64,000 nucleotides of DNA from Lacinutrix sp. Bg11-31 (GTDB lineage Bacteria > Bacteroidota > Bacteroidia > Flavobacteriales > Flavobacteriaceae), in contig NZ_CP025118.1 in assembly GCF_002831665.1 (NCBI RefSeq), forward strand, positions 3,224,001 to 3,288,000, given 5' to 3'. The notes under the pieces were generated by a model. That model had not been told where the DNA came from. It saw only the letters and a program-made list of their open reading frames with translations, and searched no databases. Positions 1 to 7,469 of this stretch are shown here, piece by piece (position 1 is the stretch's first letter; each line of letters starts with the position of its first letter). The position numbers and the translations under genes were made by a program.

Positions 1-2103
1 GCAGCCCAAAGGAAGGTGAGGAAAATCATCTTCAACTTCTTTTAAAACAGTCGTGTTTGTTTTACCTATTAATGCTCTAAATTTACTTTCAAAATTATAC
101 TCTGGTTTTGAATTTCCAACAAAGTCTAAAACAGTTAAACAGTCTTTGTCTTCATGTAATCTTAATCCTCTGCCCAATTGTTGTAGAAATACTGTTAAGC
201 TTTCTGTGGGTCTTAAAAACAGGACTGTATCTATTTCAGGTATGTCAATTCCTTCGTTAAACATGTCGACAACAAATAGATAATTAATTTCTTTTTTTTC
301 TAATTTCTGACGAATAAAATCTCTGTCTTTACTGTTTTTACTTGTAAGGTAGTCTGCTTTTGAGCCTGCCAATGTAAATTTTTCAGCCATAAATTTGGCA
401 TGTTCCATAGACACGCAATATCCTAAAGCTCTAACATTATTTATGTCTTTTGTATATTTTTCTAACGCATCAAGTATTTCTCTAACTCTTCTGTCGCTTT
501 CTGTATATAAATTCGTTAGCTCACTAGCAACATATTTACCTCTAACCCAATTAACAGTAGTTAAGTCGATACTGTCCGTAATTCCGAAGTACTGAAATGG
601 ACATAGTAGCTTTCTGTTCATTGCTTCAGGTAATCTAATCTCTGCAGCAATTTTATTGTCAAAATCCTCTAAAATATCTCCACCATCCATTCTTTCAGGA
701 GTTGCAGTTAAACCAAGTAAAACTTTTGGTTTGAAATAATTTATTATTTCTCTATAACTATTTGCAGTTTGGTGATGACATTCATCAATAATAATGTAAT
801 CATAATATTCAGGAGTTAAATTGTGCTTTTTAAATTGGTTATTTACAGATTGAACTGAAGCAAATACAAATTCAAAATTATCAGGAACCATCCCATCAAC
901 CCATAATTCACCAATGTTGTTATTTCGTAAAACACCTTGAAACGTTGAAAGTGATTTTTGAAGTATTTCTTTTCTGTGAGCAAGAAAAAGTAGTTTTGCT
1001 GATTTATTATTTTGCTTGAAACGTTTGTAGTCGAATGCGGAAATTACTGTTTTTCCAGTTCCTGTAGCTGCAACTACAAGATTGCGATGTCTATTATGTA
1101 CAGTTCTTTCTACTTCTAATTTTTCTAACACCTCATTTTGATAAGGAAATGGTTTTATGTCAAAAAAAGTAGCTGTATTTGCATAAGGTTTACTAAGCTT
1201 ACTTTGTTTTAGTGCTTCCTGAAGCTTTTCTTTATGAATAGAATCATCAAATAACTCGAAGTCATCACTTTGCCAATAGGCGTCAAATGTCTTCTGAAAT
1301 TTGTCAATTATATGACTGACTTCTTTCGTTGTAACTTTCAAATTCCATTCTAAACCATCAGTTAATGCAGACCTAGAAAAATTTGAAGAACCTATATATG
1401 CAGTGTGAAATCCTGTGTTTCTATAAAAAAGATATGCTTTTGCGTGTAGTCTTTCGTTGCTTGTGTTGTAAGATATTTTTACTTCTGTGTTTGGAAGCTT
1501 CGAAAGTAATTGAATTGCTTTATAATCTGTTGCTCCAATATAAGTGGTTGTTATTACTTTTAGTTTCCCGCCACGTTCTGTGAATTCTCTCAATTCTTTT
1601 TCAAGAATTATAATTCCTTTAAACTTTATAAAAGAGACTAGCAAGCATATTTCATTTGAAGAAAGAATCTCTTTTTTGAGTTCGCTTTCTAATGATAGTC
1701 CACCATTACCTCCTGTAAATAATTCGCTTTGTGTTAATCTTGTGTATGGAGTTATTTCTTTTAGTCTTAAATCTATATTTGAAAAATGAGCATCTGTTTT
1801 AGAAAATACTGCTTTTAAAATTTCACCTTCAACATTAATTAAGTCGTTATTAAACTCTTGTTTGTTTAATTCGTCTTTAAGTAATTTAATTATTTTGTTA
1901 GCAATTTCAATCTGTAACTCTGCTTTACCTTTTATAAGCTGAAAAGCGTGCTTCAAAGTTTTTGCTAAATGTTTAGATAAAACAATTGAAGCTTCTTCTT
2001 TATCTAAGACAGTTTTTTTTAAGTAGAATTTATTTTTATCAAGTTTGTCTAAGTTTTCAGATACTAATTGGGTTATTAATTCTTCGTAAATTCCTTGATT
2101 CAT
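1..2103 (-). CDS. PLD-domain SF2 DEAD/DEAH helicase (5' part, runs off the window)
   Basis: The first 701 codons of a minus-strand gene are present; the frame is still open at base 1. Seen: a phospholipase-D-like nuclease half-site with HAK at residues 220-222 and GSSN at about 238-241, followed by a superfamily 2 helicase core with Walker A ATGTGKT (346-352), motif II DECHH (440-444), motif III TATPERMDG (about 465) and motif VI QLGRGLR (642-648). The aspartate of the classic HxKx4D motif is a tyrosine. This order (PLD, then Ssl2/UvsW-like helicase) is that of bacterial HKD-nuclease/helicase fusions, which usually continue into a C-terminal domain such as DUF3427; that part lies outside. The start ATG overlaps the stop of the upstream NUDIX gene as ATGA, implying translational coupling. 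Such proteins are found in accessory and defence-type contexts; a nucleic-acid-processing or anti-phage role is inference. Confidence 0.85.
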   Translation of the reverse strand, partial: MNQGIYEELITQLVSENLDKLDKNKFYLKKTVLDKEEASIVLSKHLAKTLKHAFQLIKGKAELQIEIANKIIKLLKDELNKQEFNNDLINVEGEILKAVFSKTDAHFSNIDLRLKEITPYTRLTQSELFTGGNGGLSLESELKKEILSSNEICLLVSFIKFKGIIILEKELREFTERGGKLKVITTTYIGATDYKAIQLLSKLPNTEVKISYNTSNERLHAKAYLFYRNTGFHTAYIGSSNFSRSALTDGLEWNLKVTTKEVSHIIDKFQKTFDAYWQSDDFELFDDSIHKEKLQEALKQSKLSKPYANTATFFDIKPFPYQNEVLEKLEVERTVHNRHRNLVVAATGTGKTVISAFDYKRFKQNNKSAKLLFLAHRKEILQKSLSTFQGVLRNNNIGELWVDGMVPDNFEFVFASVQSVNNQFKKHNLTPEYYDYIIIDECHHQTANSYREIINYFKPKVLLGLTATPERMDGGDILEDFDNKIAAEIRLPEAMNRKLLCPFQYFGITDSIDLTTVNWVRGKYVASELTNLYTESDRRVREILDALEKYTKDINNVRALGYCVSMEHAKFMAEKFTLAGSKADYLTSKNSKDRDFIRQKLEKKEINYLFVVDMFNEGIDIPEIDTVLFLRPTESLTVFLQQLGRGLRLHEDKDCLTVLDFVGNSKPEYNFESKFRALIGKTNTTVLKEVEDDFPHLPLGC

Positions 2104-2486
2104 AATGATAAATATTCTTTTAAAATTGGTAAGTCAGCTTCAGCCCAATCTAAATTAATCAATTCATCTTTATCGGCAAGTAAAAATCTACAATGTTCTC
2201 TTAGTTTTAATTCACCTGAAAGATATTCAGCAATAAAAGGAATCAATTTTATTTTCAAATTTGGGTATTGATGAGTAAAAGGAGTCAATCTTTCTTTGAC
2301 TTCAATTTTAATGTTTAATTCTTCAAAGATTTCTCTTTCAATACAATCAATTTCTGATTCTCCTACTTCAATTTTACCACCTGCAAATTCCCATTTCAAA
2401 GGAAGTTTCATTTTTTCACTTCTTTGAACTGCTAGAATTTTATCATCAAATTGAATAATAGCACAAGTTACAGGAATGATTTTCAT
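2100..2486 (-). CDS. NUDIX hydrolase, MutT-like nucleotide pyrophosphohydrolase
   Basis: A 128-residue NUDIX protein. The NUDIX box spans residues 37-59 with the catalytic RE at 51-52 and EE at 55-56; the usual glycine near the end of the box is asparagine. Length and N-terminus (a strand followed by a QRSEKM-type loop) fit the MutT/CtgA group that hydrolyses damaged or non-canonical (d)NTPs to monophosphates in the cytoplasm. It starts 10 bases after the polA stop codon and its stop codon TGA overlaps the ATG of the helicase, so polA, this gene and the helicase are probably one transcript. The context allows either nucleotide-pool cleaning beside DNA polymerase I or a partner role for the helicase; the tight ATGA link favours the second. 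The exact substrate cannot be read from the sequence. Confidence 0.9.
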   Translation of the reverse strand: MKIIPVTCAIIQFDDKILAVQRSEKMKLPLKWEFAGGKIEVGESEIDCIEREIFEELNIKIEVKERLTPFTHQYPNLKIKLIPFIAEYLSGELKLREHCRFLLADKDELINLDWAEADLPILKEYLSL

Positions 2487-2496
2487 CTATAAAATA

Positions 2497-5343
2497 TTAA
2501 TGCGCCTCCAACCAATTCAAACCAACATCCAATTCCACATCCAAAGGCACTTCCATTTTAAAGGCATTTTCCATTTCGGTTTTAATTAATGTTTTCATTT
2601 CCTCTAATTCAGGTTTAAAGACATCAAAAACCAATTCATCATGTACTTGTAGTAGCATTTTAGTTTTATAATTACCAGCTTCTAGTTTGTTATAGATGTT
2701 AATCATGGCAATTTTAATAATATCTGCAGCACTACCTTGTATTGGTGCATTAACCGCATTACGCTCTGCAGCACCACGCACAATAGCGTTAGCACTATTA
2801 ATATCTTTTAGATAACGTCTACGATCTAAAACGGTTTTTACATACCCATTATCGCGCGCAAACTCGACTTGGGCGCTCATGTATTTTTTAAGCTTTGGGT
2901 AGGTTTCGTAATAAGTATCAATAAGCTCTTTGGCTTCACCACGCGATAAATCGGTTTGGTTACTTAATCCAAAAGCAGACACACCATATACAATCCCAAA
3001 GTTTACGGTTTTGGCATTACTACGCTGGTCTCTGGTAACTTCTTCTAAAGGCACATTAAAAACTTTAGAAGCGGTAGAGGCGTGAATATCTTCTCCGTTT
3101 TTAAAGGCTTCTATCATGGTTTCCTCTTCACTTAACGCAGCAATAATACGCAGTTCTATTTGACTGTAATCGGCAGCTAATAAAATGTAGTCGTCATTAC
3201 GCGGTATAAAGGCTTTACGCACTTGACGACCACGTTCTGTACGTATTGGGATATTCTGTAAGTTAGGATTGTTACTACTTAAACGTCCTGTAGCAGCAAC
3301 GGTTTGCATATAATCTGTGTGTACACGACCGGTTGCTTCTTCCACTTGTAGTGGTAAAGCATCCACATACGTGCTTTTTAGTTTTGCTAATCCACGGTAT
3401 TCTAAGATATTTCTAATAATCTCGTGCTCTTTCGCTAAAGCAGATAAGATATCTTCTCCCGTTTTATATTGCCCTGTTTTGGTCTTTTTAGGCTTGTCTA
3501 CTAGTTTTAATTTTTCGAAAAGGATGATTCCTAATTGCTTTGGAGAGGCAATATTAAATTCCTCGCCAGCAACTTCGTAGATTTTAGCAACTAAGGTGTC
3601 TATGTCTTTGTTTAAATCTATCGATAAAGAATTTAAAAAGTCAACATCTAGATTAATACCTTCCAATTCCATTGCAGCTAGTACACGTACTAAAGGTACT
3701 TCAATATCTGTGAATAATTTTTTGGTGTTGGCTTCGCCTAATTCTTTTTCAAAATGTTCTTTTAATTGTAGTGTAATATCCGAATCTTCAACCGCATATT
3801 CTGTTTGTTTCTCCAACGGAACATCGCGCATTGATAATTGATTCTTTCCTTTTTTACCAATTAATTCTGTTATAGAAATTGGTGTATAGTTTAAGTATGT
3901 TTCTGCTAATATATCCATGTTGTGGCGCATGTCTGGATTAATTAGATAATGCGCTAACATAGTATCGAACAATTCGCCTTTAACTTGAATGTTATATTTG
4001 GCTAATACTTTAATATCGTATTTTAAATTCTGACCAATCTTCTGAATATTTTCTGCTTCAAAAAAGCATCGTAATTCTTCGATTATGGCTTGTGCTTCTT
4101 CTTTGTCTTCTGGAAATGGTAAATAGAATCCTTTGCCAACTTCCCAAGAAAATGCAATGCCAACTAGCTCTGCTGTTAACGGATTTAAGCCTGTGGTTTC
4201 AGTATCGAAACACACCGAAGTTTGATTCATTAAATTTTTAATAAAAAGCTTGGTTGCCATTCCTGGCGCTACACTTTGGTAAAAGTGCGATGTGTTTTCT
4301 ATTGTTTTTCTTGTAAAAGCGTCTTCGGTTGTCGCTTCCGCGGAAGGACTCTCGCCTCCAAACAAATTAAATTGTCCTGCTCCAGCACTTTCGGCTTCTT
4401 TAGGTGTTACTTTTATTTCTTTTTTAACTGAAGATTCTGCGGTTACAGTTGCAGGAGCTCCAGAGGTAAATGTTTTATTAAAATTATCTATAAGTCTTCT
4501 AAATTCTAATTTTTGAAAAATTTCAGTCACTTTTGGAATATCTGGTTGATCCAATTCAAAATCTTTAGCATCAAAAGTCACAGGAACGTCTAGCATTATT
4601 GTTGCTAGTTTTTTAGAGAGCAAACCCAATTCTTGATTGGCTTCTATCTTCTCTTTCATTTTACCTTTAAGCTCATGTGTATTTGCAAAAAGATTTTCCA
4701 TGGTGCCATAAGCTGCTAAAAACTTCTTAGCTGTTTTTTCTCCAACGCCTGGTAATCCAGGAATATTATCACTGGCATCTCCCATCATTCCTAAAAAGTC
4801 GATAACTTGTAAGGGATCGGTAACTGCAAATTTCTTTTGTACTTCTGGAATTCCCCAAGTTTCGTAACCACCACCAAACATTGGACGATACATAAAAATG
4901 TTTTCGCTTACTAATTGCGCAAAATCCTTATCTGGTGTTACCATAAACGTTTGGTAACCTTCTTTTTCGGCTTGTTTTGCTAAGGTTCCAATAATGTCAT
5001 CTGCTTCAAAACCTGCTTTTACAACAATAGGAATATGCATGGCTTTTAAAATATCCATGATATATGGTATTGCTGTTTTTATGCCTTCGGGAGTTTCGTC
5101 TCTGTTGGCTTTATAAGCTTCGAACATTTCAACTCTGTCTGCACTTCCGCCTTTATCGAAACAAACGGCTAAATGGTCTGGTCTTTCACGTTTAATGACG
5201 TCTAATAATGAATTCATAAAACCCATTATTGCAGAAGTATCTTCGCCTTTAGAATTGATTCTTGGATTTTTTATAAAGGCATAGTAGCCACGAAAAATTA
5301 AGGCAAAAGCATCGACTAGAAATACACGTTTGTTATCTGACAT
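2497..5343 (-). CDS. polA: DNA polymerase I
   Basis: Full-length Pol I of 948 residues with three domains: an N-terminal 5'-3' exonuclease (about 1-290, GDASDNIPG near 185), a 3'-5' proofreading exonuclease (DTETTG near 378, so the catalytic acidic residues are retained) and a family A polymerase with motif A DYSQIELR (about 718), motif B RSNAKTVNFGIVYG and motif C VHDE (about 900). It fills gaps in excision repair and processes Okazaki fragments. The frame is open 11 codons further up to a Met at 5376, but the chosen ATG at 5343 gives the usual N-terminus (MSDNKRVFLVDAF). A low-complexity linker of about 55 residues joins the exonucleases and contains a short palindromic repeat in its DNA (about 4333-4347). 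It is the first gene of a probable operon with the NUDIX and helicase genes. Confidence 0.97.
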   Translation of the reverse strand: MSDNKRVFLVDAFALIFRGYYAFIKNPRINSKGEDTSAIMGFMNSLLDVIKRERPDHLAVCFDKGGSADRVEMFEAYKANRDETPEGIKTAIPYIMDILKAMHIPIVVKAGFEADDIIGTLAKQAEKEGYQTFMVTPDKDFAQLVSENIFMYRPMFGGGYETWGIPEVQKKFAVTDPLQVIDFLGMMGDASDNIPGLPGVGEKTAKKFLAAYGTMENLFANTHELKGKMKEKIEANQELGLLSKKLATIMLDVPVTFDAKDFELDQPDIPKVTEIFQKLEFRRLIDNFNKTFTSGAPATVTAESSVKKEIKVTPKEAESAGAGQFNLFGGESPSAEATTEDAFTRKTIENTSHFYQSVAPGMATKLFIKNLMNQTSVCFDTETTGLNPLTAELVGIAFSWEVGKGFYLPFPEDKEEAQAIIEELRCFFEAENIQKIGQNLKYDIKVLAKYNIQVKGELFDTMLAHYLINPDMRHNMDILAETYLNYTPISITELIGKKGKNQLSMRDVPLEKQTEYAVEDSDITLQLKEHFEKELGEANTKKLFTDIEVPLVRVLAAMELEGINLDVDFLNSLSIDLNKDIDTLVAKIYEVAGEEFNIASPKQLGIILFEKLKLVDKPKKTKTGQYKTGEDILSALAKEHEIIRNILEYRGLAKLKSTYVDALPLQVEEATGRVHTDYMQTVAATGRLSSNNPNLQNIPIRTERGRQVRKAFIPRNDDYILLAADYSQIELRIIAALSEEETMIEAFKNGEDIHASTASKVFNVPLEEVTRDQRSNAKTVNFGIVYGVSAFGLSNQTDLSRGEAKELIDTYYETYPKLKKYMSAQVEFARDNGYVKTVLDRRRYLKDINSANAIVRGAAERNAVNAPIQGSAADIIKIAMINIYNKLEAGNYKTKMLLQVHDELVFDVFKPELEEMKTLIKTEMENAFKMEVPLDVELDVGLNWLEAH
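4333..4347. repeat. CGCTTCCGCGGAAG palindrome inside polA linker
   Basis: The 12-base perfect palindrome CTTCCGCGGAAG (4335-4346) lies in the part of polA that encodes the low-complexity linker. It resembles the CCGCTTTCGCGGAAAG-type repeats at 31391-31411 and 41647-41662. Family membership is inference from similarity of 12-16 bases. Confidence 0.4.
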
Positions 5344-5370
5344 TGTAATTGTTTTTAATTTGAAAAGTGA

Positions 5371-5396
5371 TGTCACTTAGAGCGCAGTCGAAGAGT
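5371..5396. repeat. degenerate Flavobacteriaceae palindromic repeat half-site near the polA start
   Basis: The bases TGTCACTTAGAGCGCAGTCG followed by AAGAGTC resemble the half-sites TGTCA(C/G)TTCGAGTG of the repeat array at 6491-7324, in a variant with GCGCAGTCG that I remember as common between genes in this family. It lies about 28 bases upstream of the polA start, in the 192-base divergent region between polA and the isoaspartyl peptidase gene. Only one half-site is seen. Confidence 0.5.
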
Positions 5397-5507
5397 CTTT
5401 AATTGTATATATGAAAAAAGTCTAATTGAAATTGCAATCTGCAAATTACAATTTCTTTAAAAATTAAAGAACCTCATTTTTAAGAAAGTTATTAAAAAAT
5501 CTAAACG

Positions 5508-5515
5508 TATTTTTG
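5508..5515 (+). promoter_or_regulatory. Bacteroidota -7 promoter element of the isoaspartyl peptidase gene
   Basis: TATTTTTG matches the Bacteroidota -7 consensus TAnnTTTG and lies 20 bases before the ATG at 5536. No good -33 TTG is seen at the expected distance, so the assignment rests on the -7 element alone. Confidence 0.45.
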
Positions 5516-5535
5516 CAGCTTAAAATTTGTTATAG

Positions 5536-6465
5536 ATGAATACATTTTCAATTGCCATACATGGTGGAGCAGGAACTTTAGTAAAAGGAATGATGACACC
5601 AGAATTGGAAGCTAAATATAAAGCTGCACTACAATTAGCATTAGACGAAGGTTATAAAGTGCTAGAAAATAATGGAACTGCAACCGAAGCTGTTGAAAAA
5701 GCAGTGGTTATTTTAGAAGATTCGCCATTGTTTAACGCCGGAAAAGGAAGTGTTTTTACAGCAACCGAAAGCCATGAAATGGACGCAAGCATAATGGATG
5801 GAAAAACATTAAATGCAGGAGCTGTTTCTTTAATTACTGGTATTAAAAATCCTGTAAGTTTGGCTCGTGATGTCATGGAGAAGAGCGAACATGTTTTTCT
5901 TGCTGGAGAAGGTGCAATGCAGTTTGCTAAAGAACTAGATTATAATCTTGAAAATGAATCGTATTTTTACGATGAATTAAGACATAATCAATGGTTAGAG
6001 ATTAAAGATACAGATAGTTTTCAATTAGATCACGCAACAAAGAAAGATTCTAAATTTGGAACAGTTGGAGCAGTAGCTTGTGATAAAGAAGGTAATATTG
6101 CTGCAGCAACGTCTACAGGAGGAATGACCAATAAAAAATGGGGACGTGTAGGAGATAGCCCAATGATTGGAGCTGGAAATTATGCTAACAATAAAACTTG
6201 TGCAATAAGTTGTACTGGTAGTGGTGAGTTTTTTATTCGTGGTGTTGTAGCTTATGATGTAGCTTGTTTAATAGAACACAAAAACATGTCTCTTGAAGAA
6301 GCCTCTAACGAAGTTATAAACAAACGTATTCTCGAAATAAAAGGTGATGGTGGTTTAATTGCTGTTGATACCAAAGGAAATATTGCAATGCCTTTTAATA
6401 CTGAAGGTATGTATCGTGCTAGTAAATCTTCTACTGGTGTTGAGGAGGTTTCTATTTATAAATAA
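5536..6465 (+). CDS. iaaA: isoaspartyl peptidase / type III L-asparaginase (Ntn-hydrolase)
   Basis: A 309-residue plant-type asparaginase precursor. N-terminal nucleophile hydrolases of this family cleave themselves before a threonine that becomes the catalytic residue; here it is Thr176 in KFGTVGAV, with the substrate loop GRVGDSPMIGAG after it. The N-terminus AIHGGAGT is typical. No signal peptide, so it is cytoplasmic. The family hydrolyses beta-aspartyl dipeptides and asparagine. Because cyanophycinase and cyanophycin synthetase genes lie 1-2 kb downstream, a reasonable specific role is to split the beta-Asp-Arg dipeptides released from cyanophycin; this is inference from context. It is transcribed divergently from polA and ends before the repeat array. 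Confidence 0.93.
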   Translation: MNTFSIAIHGGAGTLVKGMMTPELEAKYKAALQLALDEGYKVLENNGTATEAVEKAVVILEDSPLFNAGKGSVFTATESHEMDASIMDGKTLNAGAVSLITGIKNPVSLARDVMEKSEHVFLAGEGAMQFAKELDYNLENESYFYDELRHNQWLEIKDTDSFQLDHATKKDSKFGTVGAVACDKEGNIAAATSTGGMTNKKWGRVGDSPMIGAGNYANNKTCAISCTGSGEFFIRGVVAYDVACLIEHKNMSLEEASNEVINKRILEIKGDGGLIAVDTKGNIAMPFNTEGMYRASKSSTGVEEVSIYK

Positions 6466-6662
6466 GAGTATAATCACCAATTAGATTCATTGTCAGTTCG
6501 AGTGATGCGACGCTAGGAGTATTGTATCGAGAACCTTTTTGTAATGCTTCTCGATACAATTTGCTAAAGCTACGCTTCGGTATCTTCAATCAAAATATAT
6601 TTTGCTTTCGATAATCTCACAAATCACTCGAAGTGACAGTTGGGTGTTTAATTGTAGGTTGT

Positions 6663-7081
6663 TGTCAGTTCGAGTGATTTCGATTTTTCTTCGAAATTGT
6701 ATCGAGAACCTATCAATCTTTAAATTTCTTTTTAGAAAGATTAGGTAACTTCTCAAACGCATTATTTATTAAAGTCTCTTTTTTAACTCTCGACCATTTT
6801 TTAATCTGTTTCTCTGAATCGATAGCATGATTTGGATCTGTGAATTCTGCATGAAAAACTAAATTAATTGGTCTTTTTTTATATGTATAGCAATCTGGAT
6901 ATTTACCTGTTTGATGTTCTATAATTCTTGTGTGGAGTTTTGAAGTGAAACCTGTGTAATAACTTTTGTCTGAGCATTCTAATATGTAAACGTAGTAGGT
7001 TTTCATATTTAAAGGTAGTTAAAAATGATTTAGCTTCTCGATACAATTTGCTCGTACCACACAAACCACTCGAAGTGACAG
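6663..7081 (-). mobile_element. candidate GIY-YIG element: 48-bp inverted repeats flanking a nuclease gene
   Basis: The A half-site 6663-6710 and the B half-site 7034-7081 have equal length (48 bases) and are inverted copies that agree mainly at their ends (TGTCA.TTCGAGTG and ATTGTATCGAGAA). They enclose only the 97-residue GIY-YIG gene, whose stop codon lies 2 bases inside the left repeat boundary. No target-site duplication could be recognised. Calling this a mobile unit is inference; the inverted repeats and the gene between them are seen directly. Confidence 0.5.
6713..7006 (-). CDS. small GIY-YIG family nuclease (YhbQ/COG2827-like)
   Basis: A stand-alone 97-residue GIY-YIG domain. The paired motifs are YVYIL (5-9) and YYTGF (16-20); the conserved arginine is R27 in the helix after them and the metal-binding glutamate is E65 in DSEKQIKKW. 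All key catalytic positions are therefore kept. There is no DNA-binding extension as in homing endonucleases. It ends in a basic tail (SKKKFKD). The ATG at 7006 follows directly after an AT-rich leader. The gene occupies the loop between two inverted repeat halves in the array 6491-7324, which is its most striking property: a link between the nuclease and the spread or processing of these repeats is plausible but unproven. Single-domain proteins of this family are otherwise poorly characterised. Confidence 0.9.
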   Translation of the reverse strand: MKTYYVYILECSDKSYYTGFTSKLHTRIIEHQTGKYPDCYTYKKRPINLVFHAEFTDPNHAIDSEKQIKKWSRVKKETLINNAFEKLPNLSKKKFKD

Positions 7082-7349
7082 TTTGGTGTTTAATTGTGGG
7101 TTGTTGTCAGTTCGAGTGATGCGACGCTAGGAGTATTGTATCGAGAACTTTTTTGCAATGCTTCTCGATACAATTTGCTAAAGCTACGCTTCGGTATCTT
7201 CAATCAAAATATATTTTGCTTTCGATAATCTCACAAATCACTCGAAGTGACAGTTTGGTGTTTAATTGTAGGTTGTTGTCAGTTCGAGTGATTTCGATTT
7301 TTCTTCGAAATTGTATCGAGAACCTTTTAAATAAATATCCACGTATTGT

Positions 7350-7437
7350 GCTTTTGCGTTAAGGATGGAAACGGCATCCTTTTTTTCTTTAAAAAAAGAT
7401 ATAGTGTACAGCCTGACCTTTTGGTAACGCCCTAAAA
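7350..7437 (-). ncRNA. structured intergenic element downstream of cphB
   Basis: Read on the minus strand, GCGTTA (7430-7425) can pair with TAACGC (7361-7356) to close a domain. Inside are a small hairpin ACC-AAAA-GGT (7425-7416) and a stem AAGGATG/CATCCTT (7381-7361) with loop CCGTTTC. The string with GGGCGTTACC, TCAGGCTG and ATATC followed by A-rich sequence and AAGGATGCCG matches, from memory, a very common repeated intergenic element of Flavobacteriia. It starts about 30 bases after the cphB stop codon on the same strand. Function unknown; a 3'-end structure or terminator-like role is possible. Confidence 0.5.
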
Positions 7438-7469
7438 AAATAAAATCCCTTTTTTCAAAGGGATTAGCT

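Larger units (their letters stand above)
6491..7324. repeat. tandem array of palindromic repeat units, period 172 bp, interrupted by a GIY-YIG gene
   Basis: Two half-site types alternate. Type A begins TGTCAGTTCGAGTGAT and ends TTGTATCGAGAA; type B is its inverse, CTTCTCGATACAA to CACTCGAAGTGACAG. Order: A 6491-6535, B 6547-6639, A 6663-6710, GIY-YIG gene 6713-7006, B 7034-7081, A 7105-7149, B 7161-7253, A 7277-7324. B-to-A gaps are 23 bases each and nearly identical. The block 6491-6711 is repeated at 7105-7325 with about three mismatches. A-to-A distance is 172 in both intact units. The units without a gene look like deletion derivatives of the gene-bearing one, or the gene is an insertion into a palindrome loop. 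Confidence 0.9.

Noticed and set aside
5344-5376. Upstream Met of polA adding 11 residues
   Set aside because: The added residues are not typical of Pol I, whereas the Met at 5343 gives the standard N-terminus.
6491-7324. Repeat array as a CRISPR
   Set aside because: The period is 172 bases, repeat halves are inverted copies, the spacers are nearly identical to each other and no cas gene is near.
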